This document shows positions 1 through 5,770 of a DNA stretch of 6,913 nt, one piece after another. Source of the stretch: Burkholderiales bacterium. GTDB lineage: Bacteria; Pseudomonadota; Gammaproteobacteria; Burkholderiales; SG8-41. Below the pieces are notes generated by a model that saw nothing but the letters and a program-made list of their open reading frames with translations, searched no databases and was not told where the DNA came from. The first letter of the stretch is position 1, and every line of letters begins with the position of its first letter. Both the position numbers and the translations under genes were made by a program. The stretch is from positions 1 to 6,913 of the forward strand of contig JAIESJ010000282.1 in assembly GCA_019746155.1 (NCBI GenBank), given 5' to 3'.

Positions 1-720
1 CAACGGTCCCATCGCGATCCCCATGCCGTCGGCCGCCGCCTCCAGGCAGAGGGAGCTGTGGTCGAATCGCAACGAGCGCAGAGGAGTCACGCCCTCGATC
101 CCCGCCATCTCCAGCCAGGTCCTCCAGTCGGCGGGGCGCGCGTCCGCATACAGCCATACCTGGCGCCCCAGATCGGCGGGCGTTTTCAATGCCTTGCGCC
201 GCATGAGCCGCGGAGCACACACAGGGGTAATCGCCTCTTTGAGAAACAGACGGCTGCGCACCCCTCTCCAATTATCAGGGCCGCGGCGTATCACGATATC
301 CGCGCTCTGCAGCGCGGTTGACGCATCGCCTCTTTTGGTGCCCAAACGGATTTCCAGCGAGGGATTTCTGATCTGAAACTTCGATAGCCTGGGCACCAGC
401 CACTTGATGGTGAAAGTCGGCGGTGCATTGATATTCAACGAATCCGGATACTCACGCTGCGACAGGCTGGAGGTGGCGGCAGCGATGCGATCGAGCGCTG
501 TCGCGATCTCGGCCTGATAGGCGCGGCACGCCTCGGTCGGCACCACCCCGCCGGGCGTGCGGCGGAAGAGTTTGATGCCCAGCCGCTGCTCGAGCAGATC
601 GATCTGCTTGCTGATAGCGCCGTGCGTCACGCACAGCTCGACTGCAGCACGAGAAAAGCTCTCATGTCTCGCGGCAGCTTCAAACGCTTTCAGGGCGTTG
701 AGTGGGGGCAGGCGGCGCAT
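1..720 (-). CDS. LysR-type transcriptional regulator, GcvA-like, C-terminus cut off by window edge
   Basis: The frame reads without a stop from an ATG at 720 to base 1, giving 240 residues; the family is about 300 long, so roughly 60 C-terminal residues lie outside. It opens with MRRLPPLNALKAFEAAARHE, the characteristic start of GcvA-like LysR proteins, which also fixes the start codon. Residues about 5-65 are the winged helix-turn-helix (SFSRAAVEL, THGAISKQIDLLEQRLG, LFRR). Residues about 92-240 form the start of the periplasmic-binding-like effector domain (ADIVIRRGPDNWRG, CAPRLM, LEAAADGMGIAMG). It should bind DNA as a multimer and respond to a small molecule, probably a substrate or intermediate of the adjacent pathway. 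It is transcribed divergently from receptor 1, the classic LysR arrangement for controlling the neighbour and itself. No strong Shine-Dalgarno sequence precedes the ATG. The effector is unknown. Confidence 0.93.
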   Translation of the reverse strand, partial: MRRLPPLNALKAFEAAARHESFSRAAVELCVTHGAISKQIDLLEQRLGIKLFRRTPGGVVPTEACRAYQAEIATALDRIAAATSSLSQREYPDSLNINAPPTFTIKWLVPRLSKFQIRNPSLEIRLGTKRGDASTALQSADIVIRRGPDNWRGVRSRLFLKEAITPVCAPRLMRRKALKTPADLGRQVWLYADARPADWRTWLEMAGIEGVTPLRSLRFDHSSLCLEAAADGMGIAMGPL

Positions 721-727
721 AGTGATA

Positions 728-761
728 TGAGAATAACTCACATGGTAACCGAGAAATTCTC
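728..761. promoter_or_regulatory. Candidate LysR operator pair between divergent genes
   Basis: Two related dyads lie in the gap between the LysR gene and receptor 1. The first, at 728-740, is TGAGAATAACTCA: TGAG and CTCA arms around five bases, fitting the T-N11-A rule for LysR boxes. The second, at 751-761, is GAGAAATTCTC, a perfect palindrome. Their centres are 22 bp apart, about two helical turns, so both would lie on the same face of DNA. The first starts only 8 bp upstream of the regulator's ATG, so occupancy could also repress its own gene. Sequence and spacing are seen; binding is inferred. Confidence 0.5.
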
Positions 762-770
762 CATTGCAAA

Positions 771-784
771 GCCGGTCTTCCGGC
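771..784 (+). other. Small inverted repeat upstream of receptor 1
   Basis: GCCGG-TCTT-CCGGC forms a perfect 5-bp GC stem with a 4-base loop, about 45 bases before the receptor 1 start. It is too short to call a terminator and has no T-tract. It could be an mRNA leader hairpin or chance. A TTGCAA just before it (764-769) is a possible -35 element, but no convincing -10 is seen. Confidence 0.2.
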
Positions 785-829
785 AACAAGATCATGAAAA
801 TAATACGTCCATACCGCGCAGGAGGAATC

Positions 830-1813
830 ATGCAACGCTTTTACCGAATCACCTTGCCCCAATTGCTGCTTGGCGCACTGATCGTTTCGCAATTCGCACC
901 CGGCCCGCTCGCCGCCCAATCGTATCCGACCAAGCCGGTACGGCTCATCGTTCCCTTTGCTCCCGGCGGCGGCACCGACATCATGGCGCGCACGCTCGGG
1001 CAGAAACTTACCGAATCCTGGGGACAGCAGGTGGTCGTGGACAACCGCGGCGGCGCCGGCACCATCATCGGCACGGAACTCGCCGTTAAATCACCGCCCG
1101 ACGGCTACACGGTCATGCTCGCCAACATCGCGCTGGCGCTCAATCCGGGACTGCACAGCAAGCTGCCGTACGACGCGCTCAAGGATCTCACGCCGGTAAT
1201 CCTGATCGCCTCGCAGCCCAATGCGCTCGCGGCAAATCCCTCGCTTCCCGCTAACTCGGTGAAGGAACTGGTCGCCCTTGCCAAATCCAAGTCGGCAAAA
1301 CTGAACTACGCCTCATCCGGCAATGGCGGCGTCGGCCACATCTCCGGTGAGATGTTCCGGATCATGATCGGGGCGGACCTGGCTCACATTCCGTACAAAG
1401 GTGGCGGTCCTGCGGCAATCGACGTGATAGCAGGCCAGGTGCCGATCGCCTTCATCAGCCTACCCACCGTCATGTCCCATCTCAAAGCAGGCAAGCTGAA
1501 AGTCCTCGCGATCACCGACAGCAAGCGTTCGGCCGCCGCGCCCAATATCCCGACGGTCTCCGAAACCCTGCCCGGATTCCAGGTGGACAACTGGATAGGG
1601 CTGCTCGCGCCGGCCGGCACGTCTAAAGAGATAGTCGCGAAGCTGAACAGCGATATTCTCAAGGCCATACAGACCCCGGAACTGCGTGAGCGCCTGCTGG
1701 CGCAGGGCTTCGACGTGCAAGGCAGCACGCCTGCGCAATTTGGGGCAGCGATCAAAGCCGACATCGAGAAGTACACCAAAATCATACGCCAGGCGAATAT
1801 CCGCGCCAACTGA
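830..1813 (+). CDS. TTT-family (Bug) periplasmic solute-binding receptor 1
   Basis: A 327-residue protein of normal family length. The ATG at 830 is chosen over an in-frame ATG at 764 because GGAGGA lies just upstream (821-826) and because it places a signal peptide at the N-terminus: hydrophobic LPQLLLGALIVS with a likely cut after LAA (residue 29). Family signatures follow in order: YPTKPVRLIVPFAPGGGTD, GQQVVVDNRGGAG, SPPDGYT, NYASSGNGGVGHISGE, HIPYKGGGPA, GKLKVLAIT, and a C-terminal PAGTSKEIV. Bug proteins capture carboxylates in the periplasm and deliver them to TctA/TctB-type membrane partners, or act as sensors; none of those partners is in this window. It is followed after 31 bp by the dehydrogenase gene and is divergent from the LysR gene, so it is probably LysR-controlled. 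The ligand cannot be read from sequence; a hydroxy-dicarboxylate is inferred from its neighbours. Confidence 0.95.
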   Translation: MQRFYRITLPQLLLGALIVSQFAPGPLAAQSYPTKPVRLIVPFAPGGGTDIMARTLGQKLTESWGQQVVVDNRGGAGTIIGTELAVKSPPDGYTVMLANIALALNPGLHSKLPYDALKDLTPVILIASQPNALAANPSLPANSVKELVALAKSKSAKLNYASSGNGGVGHISGEMFRIMIGADLAHIPYKGGGPAAIDVIAGQVPIAFISLPTVMSHLKAGKLKVLAITDSKRSAAAPNIPTVSETLPGFQVDNWIGLLAPAGTSKEIVAKLNSDILKAIQTPELRERLLAQGFDVQGSTPAQFGAAIKADIEKYTKIIRQANIRAN

Positions 1814-1844
1814 CATTGCCAAGACAAGCAGAGAAGACAGCAAC

Positions 1845-2918
1845 GTGACATTAACCATCGGTATACTCGAAGGCGACGACATCGGCCTGGAAGTCGTGCC
1901 GGAATGCGTGAAGGTGATGAAGGAAGCCGCCTCCAGGACAGGCCTGACGATCGACTGGCGCCCCATGCCCATCGCCCGCAAGGGCCACGAAGCCGCCGGG
2001 CACACCATACCGCCAGGCACGCTGGAAACGCTTGCGACCTTCGACGGCTGGATACTGGGGCCCATCGGGCACCGGGAATACCCGAAGAACGATCCAACCT
2101 GGGTCAACGCCCACCCTGTCTTCCGCCAGCACTTCGGGTTCTACGCCAACTACAAGCCTTTCAAATCCTATCCCAACCTGCCGTCGATCCATAAGGATAT
2201 CGACATGCTCTTCCTGCGCGAAACGACCGAGGGTTTCAAGGTCGACGCCAACCTGTTCAAGGGTTATGGCGAGTTCATGCCGACCGAAGAACTGGCGGTG
2301 GGAGTGTGCATCACCACGCGCACCAAAAGCCGGCTGATCGCCGAGGCGGCGTTTGAAGCCGCGCGCCACCGCAAGCGCCGCAAGGTCAGCGCGGTGCACA
2401 AGAATACGGTCTACCGCATGGGCGATGGACTGTTCGCGGAGGAATGCCGCAAGGTCGCTGCGCGCTACCCGGATGTCGAGTTCGAAGAGGTCATCGTCGA
2501 CACCTGCGCGCTGCGCCTGGTAATGAAGCCCCAGCAGTACGACGTGATCGTCACCACCAACCTCTATGGCGACATCCTGACCGACGAAGCGGCGGGCCTG
2601 GTCGGCGGTCTGGGACTCGCTCCGGGCCTCAACGCGAGCCGCACGCACGCAATGGCACAAGCGACGCACGGCTCCGCGCCCGACATCGCGGGCAAGAACA
2701 TCGCCAACCCCTATGCCATGATCATGTCGGGCAAGATGCTCTTCGACTGGCTGGGCATGAAACGCAACGAACCCAAGGCCGCGGAGGCGGGCAAACTGAT
2801 CGAGCGCGCGGTCGAGCGCGTGATTGCGGAAGCGCGCCACCTCACGGTCGATCTGGGTGGAAGTGCAAGCACAAAGCAAATGGGCGACGCGATCGCCAAA
2901 GCCGTGGCCACCGTGTAG
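1845..2918 (+). CDS. NAD-type beta-decarboxylating dehydrogenase (isocitrate/isopropylmalate dehydrogenase family)
   Basis: A 357-residue protein, standard for the family. The GTG at 1845 is chosen because family homology begins exactly there (TLTIGILEGDDIG) and AGAGAAG lies upstream; longer in-frame starts lie inside receptor 1. Seen: the N-terminal loop GDDIGLEV (10-17), RETTEG (125-130), HK (185-186), metal-binding Asp219, Asp243 and Asp247 (VDTCALRLV, YGDILTDEAA), and the cofactor loop HGSAPDIAGKNIANP (275-289). Asp280 in that loop matches the Asp that gives NAD preference in isopropylmalate dehydrogenase. Enzymes of this fold oxidise a 2-hydroxy acid at C2 and usually decarboxylate it. 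Several usual active-site residues are changed (Lys104 for Arg, Lys132 for Tyr, Asn187-Thr188 for the usual Ala-Asn after the catalytic Lys), so the substrate is probably not isopropylmalate or isocitrate. A malate- or tartrate-like acid is inferred from context. Cytoplasmic; co-transcribed with receptor 1. Confidence 0.92.
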   Translation: MTLTIGILEGDDIGLEVVPECVKVMKEAASRTGLTIDWRPMPIARKGHEAAGHTIPPGTLETLATFDGWILGPIGHREYPKNDPTWVNAHPVFRQHFGFYANYKPFKSYPNLPSIHKDIDMLFLRETTEGFKVDANLFKGYGEFMPTEELAVGVCITTRTKSRLIAEAAFEAARHRKRRKVSAVHKNTVYRMGDGLFAEECRKVAARYPDVEFEEVIVDTCALRLVMKPQQYDVIVTTNLYGDILTDEAAGLVGGLGLAPGLNASRTHAMAQATHGSAPDIAGKNIANPYAMIMSGKMLFDWLGMKRNEPKAAEAGKLIERAVERVIAEARHLTVDLGGSASTKQMGDAIAKAVATV

Positions 2919-3104
2919 TTAAGCAGAGGTCAGGTGCCGCTTGCGGAACAACTCGTTGTCGCTGAACTGCTTGAATAACTCCGTATCGTCTTTCAATAAC
3001 GCAGTCATCACGCGCGCCAAGGCCTTGTCGTGTTCGATGCGCGTATTCTGTTTGTCCGAGTTCTTCATGGCATTCTGATAAGCGCCGTCGGCGGCGACCT
3101 TGAT
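2919..3104 (-). pseudogene. Fragment resembling the C-terminus of type I restriction subunit HsdR
   Basis: About 61 codons ending at a TAA (2921-2919). The readable stretch contains AYQNAMKNSDKQNTRIEHDK and LLKDDTELFKQFSDNELF, which I recognise as the helical C-terminal segment of HsdR, the translocase/nuclease subunit of type I restriction systems that run to about 1000 residues. No ATPase or nuclease part and no hsdM or hsdS is present, so this is a relic. The upstream end merges with the GCATAGGGGTCG repeats, where the frame only translates repeat DNA. The last residues (RKRHLTSA) do not match the usual family ending, suggesting the true C-terminus is also lost. It ends directly beside the dehydrogenase stop codon (2918), on the opposite strand. 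The assignment is from memory of the family and is moderately secure. Confidence 0.6.
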
Positions 3105-3151
3105 GTAAGCATAGGGGTCGGGGGTAAGCATAGGGGTCGGCATAGGGGTCG
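3105..3151. repeat. Three copies of GCATAGGGGTCG (left repeat array)
   Basis: Exact 12-mers lie at 3109-3120, 3128-3139 and 3140-3151. The first two extend to a 16-base identity, GTAAGCATAGGGGTCG (3105-3120 and 3124-3139), with a 19-bp period. On the minus strand the core reads CGACCCCTATGC, a variant of the TGACCCCTTTAGC core of the array on the other side of the element at 3144-3407, in inverted orientation. The third copy overlaps the left inverted repeat of that element. Confidence 0.85.
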
Positions 3152-3407
3152 CATCTTGTATTATGACATTTCCTCTACTGTCTTGGTGTAATACGACTGA
3201 CCTGCCGCGTAGCTGATCTCGGTAAGCGTGTAGCCATGCTCCAGATAGGCCCGCGCCAGCGCTGCATTGCGCGCAGCCTTCGAATCCACTTTCGCCAGCA
3301 GCGTCTTGAGTGACGGACGGGGCAACAGGCGCTGTCGCTTTGCGGAGCGGGCGAGCCATGATGCAAGCCTGCCAAGCCAGAATGTCATATTACAAGATGT
3401 GACCCCT
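3144..3407. mobile_element. 264-bp element with 27-bp inverted ends, probable RAYT/REP-type relic
   Basis: The left arm at 3144-3170 and the right arm at 3381-3407 are reverse complements at 25 of 27 positions; the right arm begins AATGTCATATTACAAGATGT. They enclose a 75-codon minus-strand scrap resembling the end of a REP-associated tyrosine transposase. The outer ends run into arrays of GACCCC-containing repeats that point away from the element on both sides. This fits a non-autonomous or internally deleted unit of a RAYT/REP-like family. No target-site duplication could be identified because the flanks are repetitive. The inverted repeat is directly visible; the element class is inferred. 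Confidence 0.6.
3161..3388 (-). pseudogene. RAYT-like transposase C-terminal remnant (75 codons)
   Basis: The 75-residue frame carries RPSLKTLLAKVDSKAARNAA followed by YLEHGYTLTEIS, resembling the C-terminal tail and helix-turn-helix of REP-associated tyrosine (Y1, IS200-like) transposases, where this segment is typically followed by a GLHYSTVS-like motif; here it reads AAGQSYYTKTVEEMS. The catalytic HUH motif and nucleophilic Tyr domain, normally about 150 residues upstream, are absent, so it cannot be an active transposase. The ATG (3388-3386) lies in the right inverted arm and the TAA (3163-3161) in the left arm, so the frame fills the element. The first 20 residues may be fusion sequence rather than original protein. 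A small standalone DNA-binding protein is possible but less likely. Confidence 0.5.
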
Positions 3408-3555
3408 TTAGCTTATGACCCCTTTAGCTTCCTTCAAGATGTGACCCCTTTAGCTTCCTTGACCCCTTTAGCTTCCTTGACCCCTTTAGCTTCCTTTGAC
3501 CCCTTTAGCTTCCTTTTTACATGACCCCTTTAGCTTGCAATGACCCCTTTAGCTT
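3400..3555. repeat. Eight exact copies of TGACCCCTTTAGCTT (right repeat array)
   Basis: Identical 15-mers start at 3400, 3416, 3442, 3460, 3478, 3497, 3522 and 3541. Gaps between copies are 1, 11, 3, 3, 4, 10 and 4 bases, most beginning with CCT, so copies 3-5 have an 18-19-bp period. Copies 1 and 3 share a longer 22-bp identity (3393-3414 and 3435-3456) that includes CAAGATG from the inverted end of the element. The array ends 6 bp before the stop codon of the tartrate dehydratase-like gene. All eight cores are unchanged while the spacers vary. Nothing in it codes for protein. Confidence 0.95.
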
Positions 3556-3561
3556 GTGTAA

Positions 3562-4734
3562 TTATCCTGCTGCCCCGACCTCCCGCATCACGGCGTAAAG
3601 CGCATCCTGCGCCTCGAACCCGATTCCCGGCAAGTCAGAGAGTTTGATATAGCCGTTCTCCACTTTCGCGTTGTCGGCGAAGCCGGCGAAAATGCCGAAC
3701 ACGCCGGGATAGGCTTCGCAGCCGCCGAGCCCGAAGCCACCGACGATGGCAAGCGTCATCTGGTTGCCGCCGTGCGGAAAGACAGACTTCCGTGCCCAGC
3801 CATTTTTTTTGAGCATGTCCAATGTGCGTGAGAACTGAGCTATGCCGTAGGACTGCGGCACGTCGGTCTGGATGATGTCGCGGTCGGCGCGCAGGCCTCC
3901 GAAGCGAATGAGGTTCTGCACGTCTTGCGTCGAAAACAGATTCTCGCCGGTGCCGATCGGCGCATCGTAAATGCCGACGACTTCCGCGAGTAGCGCGTAG
4001 TCGAGCGGATCGGTCGGTTCCTCGAACCAGCGCAGCCCGTAGGGCGCGAGCGCCCTGGCATAGGCCAATGCGCGTTCGCGGTCGAACGCGGCGTTGGCAT
4101 CGACCGCCAGGTTGTCGCTCGAACTCACGATCTTCAACGCCGCCTCGACGCGGGCCACATCTTCCGGAATCGGGGCGCCGCCCACCTTGATTTTCATCGT
4201 GGTGTAGCCTTCGTCGAGCCGCATGCGGATTTCGTCCTGCAGTCCCCGGACGCCCTTGCCCAGCTGATACCAGCCACCACCGACATAACAGGGCACCCTG
4301 TCGATCACCTGGCCGCCGTTGTATTTCTCGGCGAGTACGCGGTGCAGCGGTTTGCCGGCGATCTTGGCGGCCGCGTCCCAACAGGCGACTTCGATGGTGC
4401 CGATCGCCACCGAGCGCTCAGTGTGCCCGCCCGGCTTTTCGCGCTGCATCATGCACGCGAGGATTTTCTCCGGATCGAGGTTGTCGCCCGCTTCGTTCAC
4501 CAGGGATTCGGGCGGCGCTTTCAGGATGCGCGGAATGAAGCGGTCGCGCATCTGCGCGCCGCAGGCGTAGCGGCCAGTGGAATTGAAGGCGAAACCCGCG
4601 ACCGGCTTTCCGTCGCGGATGACGTCGGTGATCACCGCGACCACCGACGTCGTCATCTCGCTGAAGTCGAATACCGCGTTGCGCAAGTTCGTTTTAAGCG
4701 CAACTGCGGTTTCGCGGATATCAACGATGCGCAA
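3562..4734 (-). CDS. tarD: D(-)-tartrate dehydratase-like enzyme (mandelate racemase/enolase superfamily)
   Basis: A 390-residue protein closely resembling Bradyrhizobium D(-)-tartrate dehydratase (389 aa) along its length, e.g. FNSTGRYACG, NEAGDNLDP, EKPGGHTERSVA, DPLDYAL, GTGENLFS, ENGYIKLSDLPGIGFE. Expected catalytic residues are present, one position earlier than in that enzyme: the KIK motif with base Lys183, metal ligands Asp212, Glu238 and Glu264, then Asp291 and His321 (HGGNQ). Predicted reaction: Mg-dependent loss of water from D-tartrate to give oxaloacetate, in the cytoplasm. The start is TTG at 4734; an in-frame TGA two codons upstream rules out extension, and homology begins at RIVDIRE, so little or nothing is missing. 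The Shine-Dalgarno sequence is weak (GGGA). It lies 48 bp downstream of receptor 2 with a hairpin between. Another acid-sugar dehydratase activity is possible; the symbol is by homology. Confidence 0.88.
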   Translation of the reverse strand: MRIVDIRETAVALKTNLRNAVFDFSEMTTSVVAVITDVIRDGKPVAGFAFNSTGRYACGAQMRDRFIPRILKAPPESLVNEAGDNLDPEKILACMMQREKPGGHTERSVAIGTIEVACWDAAAKIAGKPLHRVLAEKYNGGQVIDRVPCYVGGGWYQLGKGVRGLQDEIRMRLDEGYTTMKIKVGGAPIPEDVARVEAALKIVSSSDNLAVDANAAFDRERALAYARALAPYGLRWFEEPTDPLDYALLAEVVGIYDAPIGTGENLFSTQDVQNLIRFGGLRADRDIIQTDVPQSYGIAQFSRTLDMLKKNGWARKSVFPHGGNQMTLAIVGGFGLGGCEAYPGVFGIFAGFADNAKVENGYIKLSDLPGIGFEAQDALYAVMREVGAAG

Positions 4735-4752
4735 TATTCAGAGTCCCAATAA

Positions 4753-4779
4753 ATAAGCTGTGGCCGAACCACAGCTTAT
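4753..4779 (-). terminator. Strong hairpin between receptor 2 and the dehydratase gene
   Basis: ATAAGCTGTGG (4753-4763) and CCACAGCTTAT (4769-4779) form a perfect 11-bp stem with a 5-base loop. It begins 3 bases after the receptor 2 stop codon (4785-4783). Read on the minus strand it is followed by TTATTGGG, so the RNA has a U-rich but interrupted tail (UUAUUUAUU counting the stem end). It looks like a partial intrinsic terminator or a processing/stabilising hairpin that would leave less dehydratase than receptor message. There is no T-tract on the plus side. Confidence 0.7.
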
Positions 4780-4782
4780 CGC

Positions 4783-5757
4783 TCAGTTCACCTGGATGCC
4801 GGCGCTTTTTACGACCGCGCTCCATTTCGTCACTTCATCCCTGATCTGCGCGGTGAATTCCTGCGGCGAACTCGCAATGATGTCGAACCCGAGCCCGATC
4901 ACGCGCTCCTTCACGTCAGGCATCACCAGAATCTTCACGATATCGCGGTGCAGGCGGCTGATGATCGCCTTGGGCGTGCCCGCGGGCACCAGTATGCCTT
5001 GCAGCGTATCGGCCTCCTGGCCGGGAAAACCCGCTTCAGTCATGGTCGGCACGTCGGGCAGGGCTTGCGAGCGCCTGGCGCTGGTCACGGCGAGCGCGCG
5101 CAACCGCCCCGCCTTGATGTACGGCGTGGTCGGCGGCAGCGCCGTGCAACCCAGCGGCACCTGGTTCCCGACCACCGCTGCCACCGCGGGCCCGGCGCCG
5201 CCGTAAGGCACGATCGCCGCGTCGATCCTGACGGTAAGCCGCAGCAAATTAGCGGACAGGTCGGGCGTGGTCCCGATGCCGGGCGTGGCGAAGCTGTATT
5301 TCTTCGGGTCTTTCTTCACCAGATCGATCAACTCGGAAATGGACTTGGCCGGCACACCGGGATTCACCACAAACACGTTGGGAGAGGCCGCCGCATTGGT
5401 TATCGGCGCAAAGCTCTTGTACGGATCGTACGGGATGTTTTTGTAAAGCCCCGGATTCACCACAAAACTCGAACTCACCGCCAGAATCGTGTAGCCGTCG
5501 GCGGGCGCGTTCGCCGCGAGCCCCATACCGATGTTGCCGCCGGCGCCGGCGCGATTGTCCACCACCACCTGCTGGCCCAGGGTCTCCGTGAGTTTGGCCG
5601 CCAGCACGCGCGCGATGGTGTCGGTCGGCCCGCCCGGCGCAAACGGCACGATCAGGCGGATCGGTCGCGTCGGATATTGCGATTCGGCGGCAGTTGTAGC
5701 AAATGCAGTGAACAACATGCATACCGCTGCTGTCGTGTATTTCAAAAACTTTTTCAT
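4783..5757 (-). CDS. TTT-family (Bug) periplasmic solute-binding receptor 2
   Basis: A 324-residue protein from ATG 5757. This start is preferred over upstream in-frame TTG codons because GAGGGA lies 7 bases before it and because MKKFLKYTTAAVCMLFTAFA is a signal peptide, with a likely cut after TTAA (residue 24). The Cys at 13 is not in a lipobox. Family motifs: YPTRPIRLIVPFAPGGPTD, GQQVVVDNRAGAGGNIG, APADGYT, GRLRALAVT, ALPDVPTMTEAGFPG, PAGTPKAII. The pocket region differs from receptors 1 and 3: YSFATPGIGTTPDLSANLLR replaces the NY-SSG-GG-GHISGE type, and VPYGGAGPA replaces HIPYK. A different ligand is therefore likely. It is the upstream partner of the tartrate dehydratase-like gene, so D-tartrate or a related diacid is the natural guess. 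No TctA/TctB is nearby. Confidence 0.95.
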   Translation of the reverse strand: MKKFLKYTTAAVCMLFTAFATTAAESQYPTRPIRLIVPFAPGGPTDTIARVLAAKLTETLGQQVVVDNRAGAGGNIGMGLAANAPADGYTILAVSSSFVVNPGLYKNIPYDPYKSFAPITNAAASPNVFVVNPGVPAKSISELIDLVKKDPKKYSFATPGIGTTPDLSANLLRLTVRIDAAIVPYGGAGPAVAAVVGNQVPLGCTALPPTTPYIKAGRLRALAVTSARRSQALPDVPTMTEAGFPGQEADTLQGILVPAGTPKAIISRLHRDIVKILVMPDVKERVIGLGFDIIASSPQEFTAQIRDEVTKWSAVVKSAGIQVN

Positions 5758-5770
5758 GGCTTTTCCCTCG

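Noticed and set aside
23..376. Plus-strand ORFs opposite the LysR gene
   Set aside because: The minus strand encodes a clear LysR protein; these have no domain and are antisense shadows.
764..829. N-terminal extension of receptor 1
   Set aside because: It would place 22 basic residues before the signal peptide; the ATG at 830 has a strong ribosome site and gives a normal signal peptide.
1384..2107. Overlapping minus-strand ORFs across the receptor 1/dehydrogenase junction
   Set aside because: They are antisense to two well-supported genes, with unusual composition and no domain.
1851..2879. 342-codon minus-strand ORF
   Set aside because: It is an antisense shadow of the dehydrogenase gene, with no recognisable protein motif.
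3105..3359. A single 146-codon minus-strand gene covering 2919-3359
   Set aside because: The frame joins an off-frame reading of the RAYT-like scrap, repeat DNA and the HsdR-like scrap; it is a chance fusion, not one protein.
3267..3524. Plus-strand ORF with repeated TPLAS residues
   Set aside because: It is only a translation of the 15-mer repeat array and the antisense of the RAYT-like scrap.
3400..3555. CRISPR array
   Set aside because: Repeats are only 15 bp and spacers 1-11 bases, far too short, and no cas gene is present.
3635..4381. 248-codon minus-strand ORF in another frame of the dehydratase gene
   Set aside because: It is Arg-rich frame-shadow sequence; the dehydratase frame carries all catalytic motifs.
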